This document shows, piece after piece, positions 34,536-45,419 of a stretch of 64,000 nt of DNA. A model generated the notes under the pieces. That model was given only the letters and a program-made list of their open reading frames with translations. It had not been told where the DNA came from and ran no database searches. Made by a program: the position numbers and the translations under genes. Numbering within the stretch: the stretch's first letter is position 1; each line of letters opens with the position of its first letter. The DNA is taken from contig NW_026971156.1 in assembly GCF_963678635.1 (NCBI RefSeq), positions 20,094 through 84,093 of the forward strand, written 5' to 3'. This DNA is from Symsagittifera roscoffensis (lineage: Eukaryota; Xenacoelomorpha; Acoela; Convolutidae).

Positions 34536-34946
34536 TGGAACCTGATCTAAACTACATTTTATGATTGGATAAATTAGATATTTTACCACTGTAAAGTATT
34601 TAATATTAACCAATCATGATCCATCTAACTAACAACCCACTTATTTGTAAGTGCTGAAATTACTTGTAATTTCAGCACCAGAGAGAATTGAATTTAACTT
34701 AGAACTTAGTTGCCTCTCCAAGAGAACTTCAGCAGCCGCAATAAACCAGTATACCCTAGATCTATTGAGCCTAGCAGAGACTAGTTAAACAACCTGAGAC
34801 TAGATAAGTATAAGAGTAAGATTAGGATCGGTATTAGACTAAGAAGTTGCACGAATCTATCCGGCCGAAAATAAGATAGCGTGACGAGCAGACGGTGTAC
34901 CCTATCCGAAATTACTCTATGAGTTAACCACATCCGTCCTAACTCA
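34536..34946 (+). repeat. 3' LTR
   Basis: 411 bp, TGGAACCTG to AACTCA, followed by TTTT. Compared with the 5' LTR, about ten differences fall in the first ~200 bp and only one in the remaining ~210 bp. The 13-bp palindrome is intact at 34,651-34,678 and AATAAA is at 34,740. Confidence 0.95.
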
Positions 34947-35773
34947 TTTTTACGATTTATAATTTATTTGTTAAGGGCAAAAAATCGGTTTAAATCGTTC
35001 ATGGTTGATTATGATTATTTTGTATTTGCGCTATTGGTCTTCCGCCATGCGTCTGAATTCCTCATAATATGCATGTTCTTTAGATGCTGGTTTATGTAAA
35101 AAGTAGGAAAAATGTTTTCAGCATTTTTTTAATCAACTGAAATTTATAACGGTTTTGATCAACACTTTAGCTTTTTTCACCATCAAAATATCAACACAAT
35201 GTTTGATTTTCATGCTTTTCGGAAACGTATTTTTCCATTTACCGCGGGCACCTTTCAACTAAAATTAAAAGATCGATAAGAAAAAATGTTTCGTTGTAAA
35301 ACATTGTGTTCAGGTAAATTTAAGTGTGAAATGACATCTCATTTCAGGAGATTTAGGTAATGCCAGAATAGAATATAAGTAAAAGATAGTTTTGTTGTGA
35401 CTGAGATGATATACGATATAAAAAATATTCTGTATGAAATAAAGTCAACTGAAATTGACTATTTGAAGTTAAAATCTCTTTGAAAAATTTACGTTATAAT
35501 CACTTATAAACCCTTTAAACACCTAAGTTTGACGTTTAATATCAGTTAAAATTGTCAAACAATCATTAAAGGAATCAAATATAATCAATTACTGAAGTCA
35601 AACTTTGATGCGCTTAGTGTTACAAACTATCGCCAAGTTCTATTTTTCTGTGACTACTCAAAATACTACTCGTCTGTTGTGTATTGGTAATTTTCAGAGA
35701 GTCTAGTAATTGTAGCAAGAATAATTGTGGTATTGGCTTATTTGTTAAAAATCAATAGAGAACAACAAGAAGT
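34947..35773. other. Upstream region of the first secreted-protein gene
   Basis: AT-rich, no ORF of note. It would hold the promoter of the gene starting at 35,774; I cannot point to a convincing core promoter element. Confidence 0.4.
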
Positions 35774-37505
35774 ATGCAGTCAAATTATCTCATATTCGTT
35801 AAATTTTCTTTTTCGATTATCAAATTGGGCTTAACCAATGACATTGTAGTTAACTCTACTGTGGTCTCTTCTTGGTCGTCATTAATGTTTATTATTCCTC
35901 TGGACATTCCATATAATTACCCCTGGGCATTGTGCAGATTGCACAGTCTGTATTACTGTTTGTTTGCGTTCGGCACTCAAAATGACGGTATGGTTACTTT
36001 GGTTACAAACCCAAAAAAAAACAGTCAAAAAATGAAAAATTGATTTAAAAATCGAACTATAGTTTTTAAAAATCTTTTATTTCCAATAAACTTTTCCGAT
36101 TGGAGCTGCCGTTTTAAATTACTTAGTTTCTTTCAAAACTTCATATATTTTTTTCTCTTTTTTTGGAACTTCATCTAGATCAGGAAAGTGTTATTTAAGA
36201 TTTGCAGGTTGGTGCTAAATCAATTTAGCCAAAAAGTAGCATAAAATGAATACAGTCATGTTGCTGTAAAAATTTGCAACGAAGCTAGTCCTGAAGTCGT
36301 TTCTTAATAAAAATGGTATCTAAAATAATAAAAAGGAAACTTTCTGGCTATCAAAGAAAAAGCATTTTTTCTACACAAGTTTAAAAAGTTTTTTTCTTCT
36401 AAAATTTAGTTTGGCTACACAAGAAGCTACTTTTAGAATAGTTTTATCATTTGTTTTCTATACCCAACGCAATTTAAAAAATTCTCTTTGGTATACTAAT
36501 TTAGCCTTATGGATATCAGAATATCAGCAGTAATATAAGTAAAAACACGGAATCTACCATGAAAAAATATTTAAAATTGTGCTTGCGTTTTTAATCGATA
36601 ATAAAAACGGTGAATTCAGTCCTGACACTTAAATGGCGTTCGGATTATCATCGTTTCATAATGCTGATTTTCAAGAGTTTTCTCAAGCACTTTGCTTTAT
36701 GAATGTTGTAAAAGCGAAACACATGAATAGATTGCCTGTTTTTAATTATAGCTGGTTTTTTATTGTTCCGACTTTCGATACGAAAGTAACGGAATATTTG
36801 TGCTCGGGGTGGGTTTTTGTTTCTTCAGACAAATTTTCGACTTTTTATTTAGCCGTTTTTGACGGAACCTTTTTTATCATTCGAAAGGTATTGTTGTCCT
36901 GAGCTCAAATTTGAAACGATATTTTACCTGTGATCATTTTTCGTAAAGTTACGGGGGTTTAAAGAATGCCATTTGGGCCAATTTGGGATAATCAACGCGC
37001 GATATATTTCGCGCTATTAACGCGTAAGCGGAGAGTTAATCCGTCTTAGAAATCGTTCCAAATTGGTTGAAAGAAGCTTATTTGCCATAATTGATTTGTT
37101 ACAAGGAGCGAAACCTATCCTTTTGTACTTAATATGGCGTGTGGGGGGATGATTTTCATTAAAAAAATTCAAATTTTAGAGGAAAAAAATTCATTTTGTT
37201 GTAATTCATTTAATTTTTTGTTATTACTGCTCCATAAACATAAAAAGGCGGTCGGAACATTCAGGGCTTCGCCCTGATACGAGCAGTCTTGTTATATTTT
37301 AGAAATGCTGGAACACCCGGCCTTTAGTGTGTTAGGAAGGAATGCTGATCTAATCGACGGTTTCAAAATATTGCAGGCTGTTGCAAGCAAGCAAAACGAG
37401 GTTCTGTACAGACCAGTGTACAAATTGCACAACCTTTTCATAGTCACGGATGGCTGTTGTCATGGACCGTGTTATGCAACATGTCAATATTGTAGCATAA
37501 AATAA
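35774..37505 (+). CDS. Two-exon secreted protein, copy A
   Basis: Exon 1 (35,774-35,987) starts at ATG with a hydrophobic leader (NYLIFVKFSFSIIKLGL) and ends one base into a codon before GTATGG. Exon 2 (37,303-37,505) follows ATTTTAG and completes that codon, giving 138 aa ending in TAA. Copy B at 43,237 has the same splice position and phase. The block TNDIVVNST..SWSSLMF.IP.D.P is almost unchanged between copies, and GCC, LYR and RNA motifs in exon 2 also align. Cys residues are prominent (ALCRLHSLYYC, DGCCHGPCYATCQYC), as in disulfide-rich secreted proteins. No known family recognised. The intron contains a complete hairpin-ended repeat that stops 9 nt before the acceptor. Confidence 0.65.
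36764..37293 (+). repeat. Hairpin-ended dispersed repeat, best copy (D)
   Basis: From TGTTCCGACTTTCGATACG (hairpin ACTTTCG/CGAAAGT) to CAGGGCTTCGCCCTG and GAGCAGTCTTG. Inside are the dyad GCGCGATATATTTCGCGC and the TAACGCGTAAGCGGAGAG phrase. Length about 530 bp. It sits in the intron of copy A with its end 9 nt upstream of the acceptor AG, so it supplies most of the acceptor's upstream region. Confidence 0.7.
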
Positions 37506-37859
37506 TTAGGCGTTCGCTTTCAGCTGGTTGTTAACAGCTTTTTCATTAAGATTTAACACAATTTACTTCAAGTATACTTATACTCACTTTCATCCAATAG
37601 CTATTTTGAAAAGGTGAAATTTTTACTAGATGAAATATTTGCATGCAATCAACTGTACAAACAGTTATGTTCAGGGTTGAAATATTTAAACAATATAACA
37701 AAAGGGGCAAGTAATCAAATATATAAATAGTTCCTGGTTCGCTCGAGAGTTCCTGAATCAGAAATACACTTTTAAAATAAAAACATCAAAAAAATTTACT
37801 TCTTGTTTCTCGTGTGAAAAAGTTAACTGAAAGAAAAAATATTTTGTCATTTTGATGAT

Positions 37860-38303
37860 ATGTTGCGTGGTTTTCAAGGTCAAAATTATCACTACTTTAA
37901 TTACGGCTACAGAGACGCGTTGTTGACACCCAAAGAATATTTAACAAAACTGACTGACTATTCTGAAGAAGACAAGCGTCTAAATTATATCAAGTCTTAT
38001 TTCTCTGCTGACTGTAGAACTAACATCATAGCAAAAATCGGTTTCGGAACTGGGACTTTGAAACGCATGAATGTATCAGATGTTATTAGACATGAGCATC
38101 ACGGTGCACCATATCAACTGAAAGTTGGACATAATTGGTCTGCCAGAATACCGTATGAAAATCCCGATCAATTTTTGACTTTCCGTTGGTTCAAAAACAA
38201 AGTAATTTGTAAAGACCACTCATGGATTTGCAGCCATGAAAGCAGCAATAAGAACTGGTTCGCTGGCTGGGGTGAGCAAATATCTCAAGATAGCAGAAAC
38301 TAG
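37860..38303 (+). CDS. 147-aa ORF following copy A, conserved in the duplicate
   Basis: ATG at 37,860 (ATGTTGC is also conserved in the copy at 44,583). The block YGYRDALLTP.EYLTKLTDYSE and the later GFGTG, APYQ.KVGH.W, DFLTF.WFK and VxCKD..xIC..ESS..NWF motifs are shared with copy B. That points to selection for protein. Three conserved Cys. No signal peptide of its own. It may be a separate gene, or a 3' exon: an AG precedes GTCAAAATTAT, in phase with exon 1 of copy A. In copy B the same junction would be out of phase. TAG at 38,301. Family unknown. Confidence 0.6.
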   Translation: MLRGFQGQNYHYFNYGYRDALLTPKEYLTKLTDYSEEDKRLNYIKSYFSADCRTNIIAKIGFGTGTLKRMNVSDVIRHEHHGAPYQLKVGHNWSARIPYENPDQFLTFRWFKNKVICKDHSWICSHESSNKNWFAGWGEQISQDSRN

Positions 38304-39044
38304 ATTTATTATCAAGATACTCAGAAATATGGAAACTGATTTGGTAAAACAGTTGTGCACGGTAGAAAAATTAAGCGTTTTGACTAATTTTAGATTAAAT
38401 TGAAAGCTCACTATCATTTTTCTCCAAGTATCCACTTAATTGTAGTCAGCATTTTTGCCTCCCTATTCCGAACGATGAAAATGGGAAAAAATGTGTCTCC
38501 AGGGTTGCTTTTTTGTACTTTTTTCTTCTATGCACAAACAGGCATCACAAACAATCATAAGAAGGAGTAGAATGACATATCCTATGGAAGTCTTTTTCCG
38601 TCTCAATTCGACAAACTTTTATAAAACAACATAAAAGTTCCAAATTCTTGCTATTAAGACTACTTCCGAATAAATTGCAAAATAATGAGCGTATATATAT
38701 GCCATGAAACTCATTAAAAATTAGTGGGTACAAAATGAAGCCAAAACCAATGTCGAAAAAAATGACAACAAAAAAGAAAAAAGTAGATAATCCATAAATT
38801 TAAGATGATTGTCTCAATATGTCATAAAAAAGATTAATAGGAGAAAAACCAAACAAATAGGACCATTGAGTATCAGTTCTATTACGAAGCCAAACTGTGC
38901 ACCGGATAGCTGCACATTTGTTTGTCTGTAAGTTCCTGGATTCCATAGACAATTTTTTAAACCTGTTTCAAAATATAAGTAGGTTCCACTTACAAAACTT
39001 CATTGGATTCCGCGTACAAATGAATGTAACTTAAATTTTGTCGG

Positions 39045-39215
39045 CTTATTTGTTGTGTCGCGGATTCCGCAACAATTGAATATAGCCAGCTGTTTTGGAT
39101 TCCGCAGTTTTAAGTGGACTCCACAAAATGTAAGTTAAATCCGCAAATGTAAGCGGAATCCGCAACTGTAAGCGGATTCCGCAAACCGTAAGTGGATTCC
39201 GAAATTTGTTAATTA
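39045..39215. repeat. Dyad minisatellite (GGATTCCGC type)
   Basis: About seven imperfect copies of a ~20-bp phrase such as TGTAAGCGGATTCCGCAAA. Many copies are themselves small palindromes around GGA(T/C)TCC (for example GCGGATTCCGC). A second cluster of the same motif is at 39,745-40,035. Confidence 0.7.
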
Positions 39216-39354
39216 CTGAACTTGCATATAAGCAAAAAAAATCAGAACTAGAATTCATATATAGGGCAATGCGGAAGTTCAAAGCAAGATTTTAACCATT
39301 GTCGGTGGAATCCAAAATCTCAAAACTTTGGTTAACTTAATCGATAGATGTCAC

Positions 39355-39605
39355 CTTTTAGTATTTTGGAAACATAACACCGAGTAAAATCAATATTTGG
39401 TTGAGAGTGTTTGGAAACACAACGCAGAGCATATCACCGATTTAGGTTAGTATTTGAGATTGCATCAATATCAAATACTGGTTTTGAAAGCACAATACCG
39501 AATAAACACAACATCGAATAAATTGCGTTTTGGAAACACAAAGCATAGCATGTCGCCTAAATAGGTCAGTATTTGGGATTCCATCAACCCCAAATACTGA
39601 TTTAG
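39355..39605. repeat. Two ~120-bp repeats, each ending in a hairpin
   Basis: GGAAACACAACGCAGAGCAT.. and GGAAACACAAAGCATAGCAT.. start two related units. Each contains a hairpin: AGTATTTGA with TCAAATACT (39,449-39,479) and CAGTATTTGGG with CCCAAATACTG (39,567-39,599). In the second hairpin, substitutions on the two arms compensate each other. Confidence 0.55.
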
Positions 39606-39744
39606 TAGATTCCGATTCTAGTGATATCATTAGGGCAGTATATGAGATGAGTCAAAAATGAAATCAAATCATGGGGTCAGTTTTTTTGTTTCAATAAATG
39701 ATGCTGCATCTTTCTGAATAGCTAACTCACAATGGCAAACAAAA

Positions 39745-40035
39745 TGCGGGTTCTGATTACAATTTGTGGATTCCACTTATAGTTGCGGATTCCGCAACAC
39801 CACAATTTCACTTTAAACATGTCTAATTATTCGTTTGTGGACTCCACAAAGTGTTCTGGATTCCGCAAATACGGTTGCAGATTCCGCAAATTCGCCTATT
39901 TCTAGAGCGATTTTGAGCGGTACAGTCTTTTAGGTTTTTGTTTGTGGAATCTAAAATAGCAAAGATGATCAAAAAAAATAAAAATGTTGCGGTTTCGACG
40001 ACAAATTTGATTTTAACTTGTTTCGGAATCCGCTT
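39745..40035. repeat. Second cluster of the dyad minisatellite
   Basis: Scattered GGATTCCGCAA-type copies, including a perfect palindrome GTTGCGGATTCCGCAAC at about 39,783-39,799. They are more widely spaced than in the 39.05-kb cluster. Interleaved unique DNA separates the two. Confidence 0.6.
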
Positions 40036-40144
40036 ACAGTTCACAGAATGCAGAGTTTGGCTACGTAATGTAAGCCTCACAGCAACTTTTTTTAAGCTGG
40101 CACAAAGTGTTGATCCGAGAAAGTGTCCACAACTGTTCCATTAA

Positions 40145-42180
40145 TTTACTTTGAAATTGTAAAACAGTTTTAAGATCACCTCACTCAAAATTCACGCATG
40201 CATTCAAGCAAACCATTCAACCAAACGACGCAAAATTAGGCCCCAAAGCCAAGAAGAAGTCAAAATTTTGGAGCTGATCAAGTAAAAAAAGTAAAAATTT
40301 AAAAGTGAAAACTCTTGGTACGCTTATCATCAATATAACCTGTAACTGCTTGCGCTATTTGCAGAAAATAACACTCCTAGCAAAAACATTGAAACATTTT
40401 TTACAGTCTTGAGGAAATCTTTTTGAAAATTTTATCAAATCTTTAGTGTTTATAATTAAAATTATTTCTTTCGCTCCTTCTCTTTTTGGAGTCAAAAGTA
40501 GTCGGTTATGTATGATGAATTATATGTAGATGCAACCAAGTTTTGCCGTAGCTACAAAAAATCATTTTTGATACTGATATGAAAATAACTCAATTTTTCT
40601 TAATCAATTTTTCGAAAACAAGCTTAGTGGCCTGAACACCAGAACAACACTTTTCTAGCTAAAAAAATATTCCCGCAAATTAATGAAATAAAAGTCAAAT
40701 GCGAAACCAACTCCATGTAAATCACTCCGATAATAAACAGCCTTAGAAAAATCGAAAAAACTGTTCTTTTTAAAAACAGTCAATTTCCAAAATATGTAAG
40801 TTTTGTGAATTTTGAAAGTTGAAGTTTTCTCCGATGCCGAAAAATACTTTTTTTTGTTGAAACAGAATATCTAAAAAATGTTTCTCATTTTTAGATATTT
40901 GGGTCATTGAAGATAACAAAACTTTGGCAAATTCTGATGATCAAACTCATTCAATTAGAATGTTTTTTTGTTCACACATGTTCTTGCGTTTTATTGGATT
41001 TTCCCTGCCTTGTTTTGAAAAAACCATTATAGTTCTGGATTGAAAAAACCAGATAAAATGAAATAAAACAGAATTTCTACACTCAGAATTTCTAAAAAGA
41101 AATTCTAAACAAAGGTTGTTGTCAAAGTGGGTTATGTTTGGCCAAAAAAGATAAAGACGAAAATTGTTTGCAACTTAACCATTTTTTTATGAAGCAGGCA
41201 AAATTTTGAACCAAAAGTTTAATCCTCAAACGAGTCAATTCAATTGATTCAAAATTAAATTTATAAACAAGGTCTTTTGATTTAGGAAGAAATATATTGA
41301 GCACGTGTATCTCCATAGTTTTAAGTCAAATGAATTGACCCGATTTGAACCTTGCAAAATTGGTTTCTTAAAAAACTGGTAAAACTCCAGGCAAATTTGG
41401 TCCTCATCTTTTTTTGGCCAAATGAAACTCAATTTGTCAATTTATCTGATTGTTAATTCAGCACTATAGTGAAAAAGCGGTAAATCGCGAAAACATTCGT
41501 GAAAAAAAAACAAATCAATGATTTATATCATCAGAACTGAGTTTTATCTGACTATTGCAAAAAAAATCATTTCATTAACTCAAATGTCTTATAGATTTAT
41601 AAAACCAGGCTTCGAAAACACTCTGTAAGGAAAATTTTCTTGACATGGTATTTTTGTGCTGAAAAATTGACAAAATCGGGTCTTTAGGAGTTAAAGAGAA
41701 GTCGAGGAAGATTCAATCACTTTGTCCAATAAAATAAACAAATCTCAATGCAGCCGGACTTATTTTGAAAAACGTTCTGGCAATAGACATTACAAAAACT
41801 TTGTAGCTCAAGTTTTAACGCGGTAAAAGCTTTAGGGCTGAAAAACAAAATTTAAACTACCTAGATAATCATATGAGGGTTTGCGTTTTTTAAAATTATT
41901 GACAATAATTTTACGGATGGCGAGGAGAAAAAAAAACATGAAACGTTTGAGTCTTAGCCGTTTTTAGCCGAATGTGTAACTCAATGAAAATCGGGGTCAA
42001 AAACCTCAAACCCTTTGTACAGTCAATACTCAGAAAATGGTCTGCGATGTTTAATCCCAACCTCGCATCACAATCATTTAACTAAGGCAAGCTTGCTGTC
42101 AACAGCTTTGGTGTTTTTCGTTAGCTCAATGGCATTACTTAATCGGGTTCATGATTTTGCTTGTTCGTTAACATCGTTTG
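40145..42180. other. Intergenic AT-rich DNA
   Basis: No convincing coding region or repeat structure seen. Short ORFs here have chance-like composition. Confidence 0.5.
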
Positions 42181-42400
42181 ATGTCCACAAAGAAGCTGGG
42201 GCCGACGCGTGCTAAACGAAAGGGCGAGTTAGTTCTTCGGACGATGTACTTAATTCTGAGGAACGTGCGAGAATATCTTTGCGGTAAAGCAGCCAAAGAA
42301 CTCTAGCGAACAGATTTCAGCCATTTGGGTTGCTGACTCGACTATTTACGCAAAATTTCTCAATTTAGGCTTGCGCGTAGGGAACGATCGAAATAAGTAG
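42181..42400 (+). pseudogene. Remnant of a transposase N-terminal helix-turn-helix region
   Basis: A 41-codon frame from ATG 42,181 has clearly protein-like, Lys/Arg/Leu-rich helical composition (RAKRKGELVLRTMYLILR, REYLCGKAAKEL). It ends at TAG. In another frame it is followed by EQISAIWVADSTIYAKFLNLG. A helix, then a STIY-like turn-and-recognition segment, is reminiscent of Tc1/IS630-type transposase N-termini. No catalytic domain follows. The segment is GC-richer than its flanks. Weak assignment. Confidence 0.25.
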
Positions 42401-43236
42401 CGCCTATTGTCCGAGGGGACGGGTTCCCTCAATCAACTGGATCACATGGCATCCAAAGATTTGGGATATACAATCCTTAGATCAAATCTCAAGTCCATGA
42501 ACCGCTTTAAAGTGGATATCAGGCATTCAAAAGGCAGGTGTTAGGGAAGTAGCAAGTAAGCAGGTTTGACAATTTTCGATGTTAAGTTGAAGCCATAGCG
42601 TACATAAAAACAAACCATGAATGTTTCGAATATGTCACTTGATTGGTCTCGAAAAATTATAGTTAACTTAAATATTGACAAAACTGTATATTTCAGGATG
42701 ATTATCAAAATTTGAATGTTTTACTGGGCTGGGTTATGTTGCCTGACGCTCAAGCAACGACAGCGGATCATGGTGGACCTCGAACATCCGACCCACGATG
42801 ATCAGACTAATGTTTGAAACAGAAGATTTAAGGTCCGAGCCTTGATGAAGTTAACATATGAGCTGTTTACATAGCAAACCCATAAAATCCATAATTTCTG
42901 CAACATGAAAGACTTAAACGTTCGACTTTGTATTTAGGTGCTAAGGTCAAGATGTACAGCACCTATATGAACATCACCTAACCACTTCGCGACCGCTCAA
43001 CTAATAAAAGAATGCGGAGCAAGTCAGTGTCTCTCATCAACCACTTCCTCGTTGGATGATTTGAATAGGTTAAACACTTATGCAAGTTAAACAGTAAAAG
43101 CAAGGTTAAAGTAATTAATAAAGATTTAACTTAATAACCATTGCTGTTCGATAAACGCCCATTCTGTTATAGTATGGTTTTTTTCATTCGAATTTCAGAA
43201 AATTTGGCTAATAACTTAAAACATAACGAGAATACA
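42401..43236. other. Intergenic DNA upstream of copy B
   Basis: No ORF of note. A GC-richer stretch with a local dyad is at about 42,735-42,805. The rest is AT-rich. Confidence 0.4.
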
Positions 43237-44431
43237 ATGCGTTCAAAATTCTTCATATTCATCTATTTTTCATATTCGGTTATCTACTTTGTGGAAACTA
43301 ATGACATCGTTGTTAACTCCACCATTACCCCACATTGGTCTTCATTGATGTTTTTTATTCCCATGGACTTGCCCCATCAATCCTGCTCTCCAACTTCATT
43401 ATGCAACATATACAGCGACTATTACTGTTCACTTGTGTATTTTACTGAAAATAATGGTAAGATTATTTTGATGACATCATGATTAGGTCGAACCAACATA
43501 AGGAAAGGCAGATAGGTTGTTTTGCAGTACAAAAAAAAACTAAATGCGAGTCGGATTGAATATATAAGTTACACAAACAAAATTTCCAGAATTTTTGTAG
43601 GAATCAATTAAAAAGTCGGCCTAATTCCAGCATAGCAACCCAATTGCTCTCATTTTCTTTTTTAAACTCAACAACGAGGCTGCTCTAGACACTGAACTGA
43701 ATATGCAAAACTGAAATTGAGTTAAATCAGCAAAGCAGATGTTTGTTTTAGCAATCAAAAGCAGGGCTTTTGACTGAAGCTGGTAAAAGAATTCAAGATT
43801 CAAGGGCGCTTAACTGAAAGGATCTTGTTGGCCAAAAACTTAATTATCATTTGTTACATTAATTTGTATGATTTTAAATCAATTTAGACGCAGGCATGTA
43901 GTGAAAAAATTGTTTCATTCAGCTCGTTTACTGCCTAATTTGTTCATTTCCGCCAAGTTGCATTCTAACTTCATTTTTTTTCGCATATTATCAAGTTCAG
44001 TGTCTAGAGAAGCCCAGTCTTCCCGTCAAATACATAAAATAAAACTCTACGACTTGACGTCACCAACTATTATCAAAAAATTCATAAATTGAGCCGACCG
44101 CCAATGACAAGTAGATGTCACCACTAAATAACAGTATTTCTCAAACGTTCCATAGTGTTGAAAACAAAATTTAAGCGTTTAACATTGTCTGCTCTCATAT
44201 ATATCTGCGCAAAATGTAGAACTATGGTACAATCCGTTCGTTAAATTGAACATTAGAAACGCTGAACCGGTTGAAAGTTACGAATGGTTAAAGGAGTTTG
44301 CTTTGATCGAAAATGAGAACTTGTACAGATCAATACACGAAAAGCATAATTATTTTGTGGCAGCAGAAGGATGTTGTGAAGGATCGTATTCAGTGCAACA
44401 TGTCGACATTTTAACAAATCAAAACTACTAG
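43237..44431 (+). CDS. Two-exon secreted protein, copy B
   Basis: Exon 1 43,237-43,456 (ATG, hydrophobic leader KFFIFIYFSYSVIYF, then TNDIVVNST..HWSSLMFFIPMDLP). The donor is GTAAGA, one base into a codon. Exon 2 44,220-44,431 follows AAAATGTAG and ends with TAG; total 143 aa. Intron 763 bp. Splice phase, leader, conserved block and the GCC/LYR motifs match copy A. The intron of copy B lacks the dispersed repeat present in copy A's intron. The two copies are diverged, so the duplication is old, and the protein-level conservation argues for function. Cys pattern (SCSPTSLC..DYYC, EGCC) suggests an extracellular product. Family unknown. Confidence 0.65.
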
Positions 44432-44582
44432 AGATCCGCTTAACATCGTCAAAAATTTTTTAAATTAATTATTTGCTATGTTTTAATTTCAAAGTTCTGT
44501 TTTAAATGAGGGTGAAAAAAAAGTAAATTTCTATGACAAACCACAAAACCGTCATAAAATCATAAATCCTCAAAATAACTGC

Positions 44583-45019
44583 ATGTTGCAAACTAGGTCA
44601 AATTACTACTATAACTTCACTTACGGTTATAGAGACGCTTTGCTCACTCCCAGGGAATACTTAACAAAACTGACGGACTATTCTGAAGGAGAAAAGCATC
44701 TGAACTATATCATGTCATATTTTTCCCCTGAGTGTTCTACTAACATTATAACAAAAATCGGTTTCGGAACTGGTAGATAAAACGCAGGAATGAATCAGAT
44801 GTTCTTAGATATAAAGATACTGGGGCACCTTATCAGCCGAAAGTTGGACACCAATGGACCCCTAGAATTCCTTATTATAACCCTGACGATTTTTTGACTT
44901 TTCATTGGTTCAAACACAGAGTCATGTGCAAAGATCAGTCTGGGATTTGTGAACATGAGAGCAGCGATTCTCAGAATTGGTTCACTGATTGGTTGGAGCT
45001 ATTGACTTCAGATCATTGA
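44583..45019 (+). pseudogene. Second ORF of copy B, with one frameshift
   Basis: Homologous to 37,860-38,303 over its whole length. The first frame matches to GFGTG and then stops at TAA (44,778). The rest (APYQPKVGHQW, DFLTFHWFKHRV, CKDQSGIC, NWFTDW) continues in another frame to TGA at 45,017. Comparison with copy A places a 1-nt deletion at about 44,770-44,785. The C-terminal part is still well conserved, so the lesion is young or is a sequencing error. Confidence 0.65.
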
Positions 45020-45419
45020 GACTATATTTTCAATAATAAAACAGACGAGTAATAAAGTCTGCTTTCACTCTTTGCTGACAGAGTCAAGCCCGGGTATATA
45101 CCTTCCGAGAAATGGAAAAAATCCGCATGACAACTGAAAAAAAATAGCTTACATTTTTTAATGCCGTCTTTTAAAAAAATCCCGAGCATATATCATTCTT
45201 TTTTCGTCCTAGCAGCAACATTTGTCTACTGAACTTTCAACTATCTGTAGAATTATTTTCAGACATTCAGTTCTTTGAAAATTTATATTCGGACAAGACT
45301 ATATTGAATAAAAGTAAAGACTTGTTTTATACTTTTCTAGGCAACTTTTCGCTATAGACAGTTTTTAGCGTTTTAAATTTTCTAGGGATGCATTGAAACT
45401 TCGATATATTTCTTTCAGG
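45020..45419. other. Intergenic DNA
   Basis: AT-rich, no gene or repeat recognised. Confidence 0.4.

Larger units (their letters stand above)
13925..34946 (+). mobile_element. Giant (21.0-kb) env-containing Ty3/gypsy-type LTR retroelement
   Basis: Two 411-bp direct repeats (13,925-14,335 and 34,536-34,946) begin TGGAACCTG and end AACTCA. They are flanked by TTTT on both sides, so the insertion is complete. Order inside: primer-binding site, ~1.25-kb leader, basic ORF, Gag, protease, RT-RNase H, integrase with a GPY/F-type C-terminus, then about 6 kb of further ORFs including an env-like glycoprotein. Pol order (RT before integrase) and the GPY motif place it with Ty3/gypsy. Without the internal pol duplication it would be about 18.9 kb, well above the 5-12 kb usual for the group. 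This copy is defective: in-frame stops at 19,040, 19,610, 22,101, 24,245 and 30,602, and frame changes near 19,928, 28,060 and 31,380. The two LTRs differ at roughly a dozen positions, so the insertion is not very recent. Confidence 0.92.

Noticed and set aside
8944..37293. Helitron identity for the hairpin-ended repeat
   Set aside because: There is a 3' hairpin, but no CTRR end 10-12 nt after it, no TC start and no evidence of A/T target insertion.
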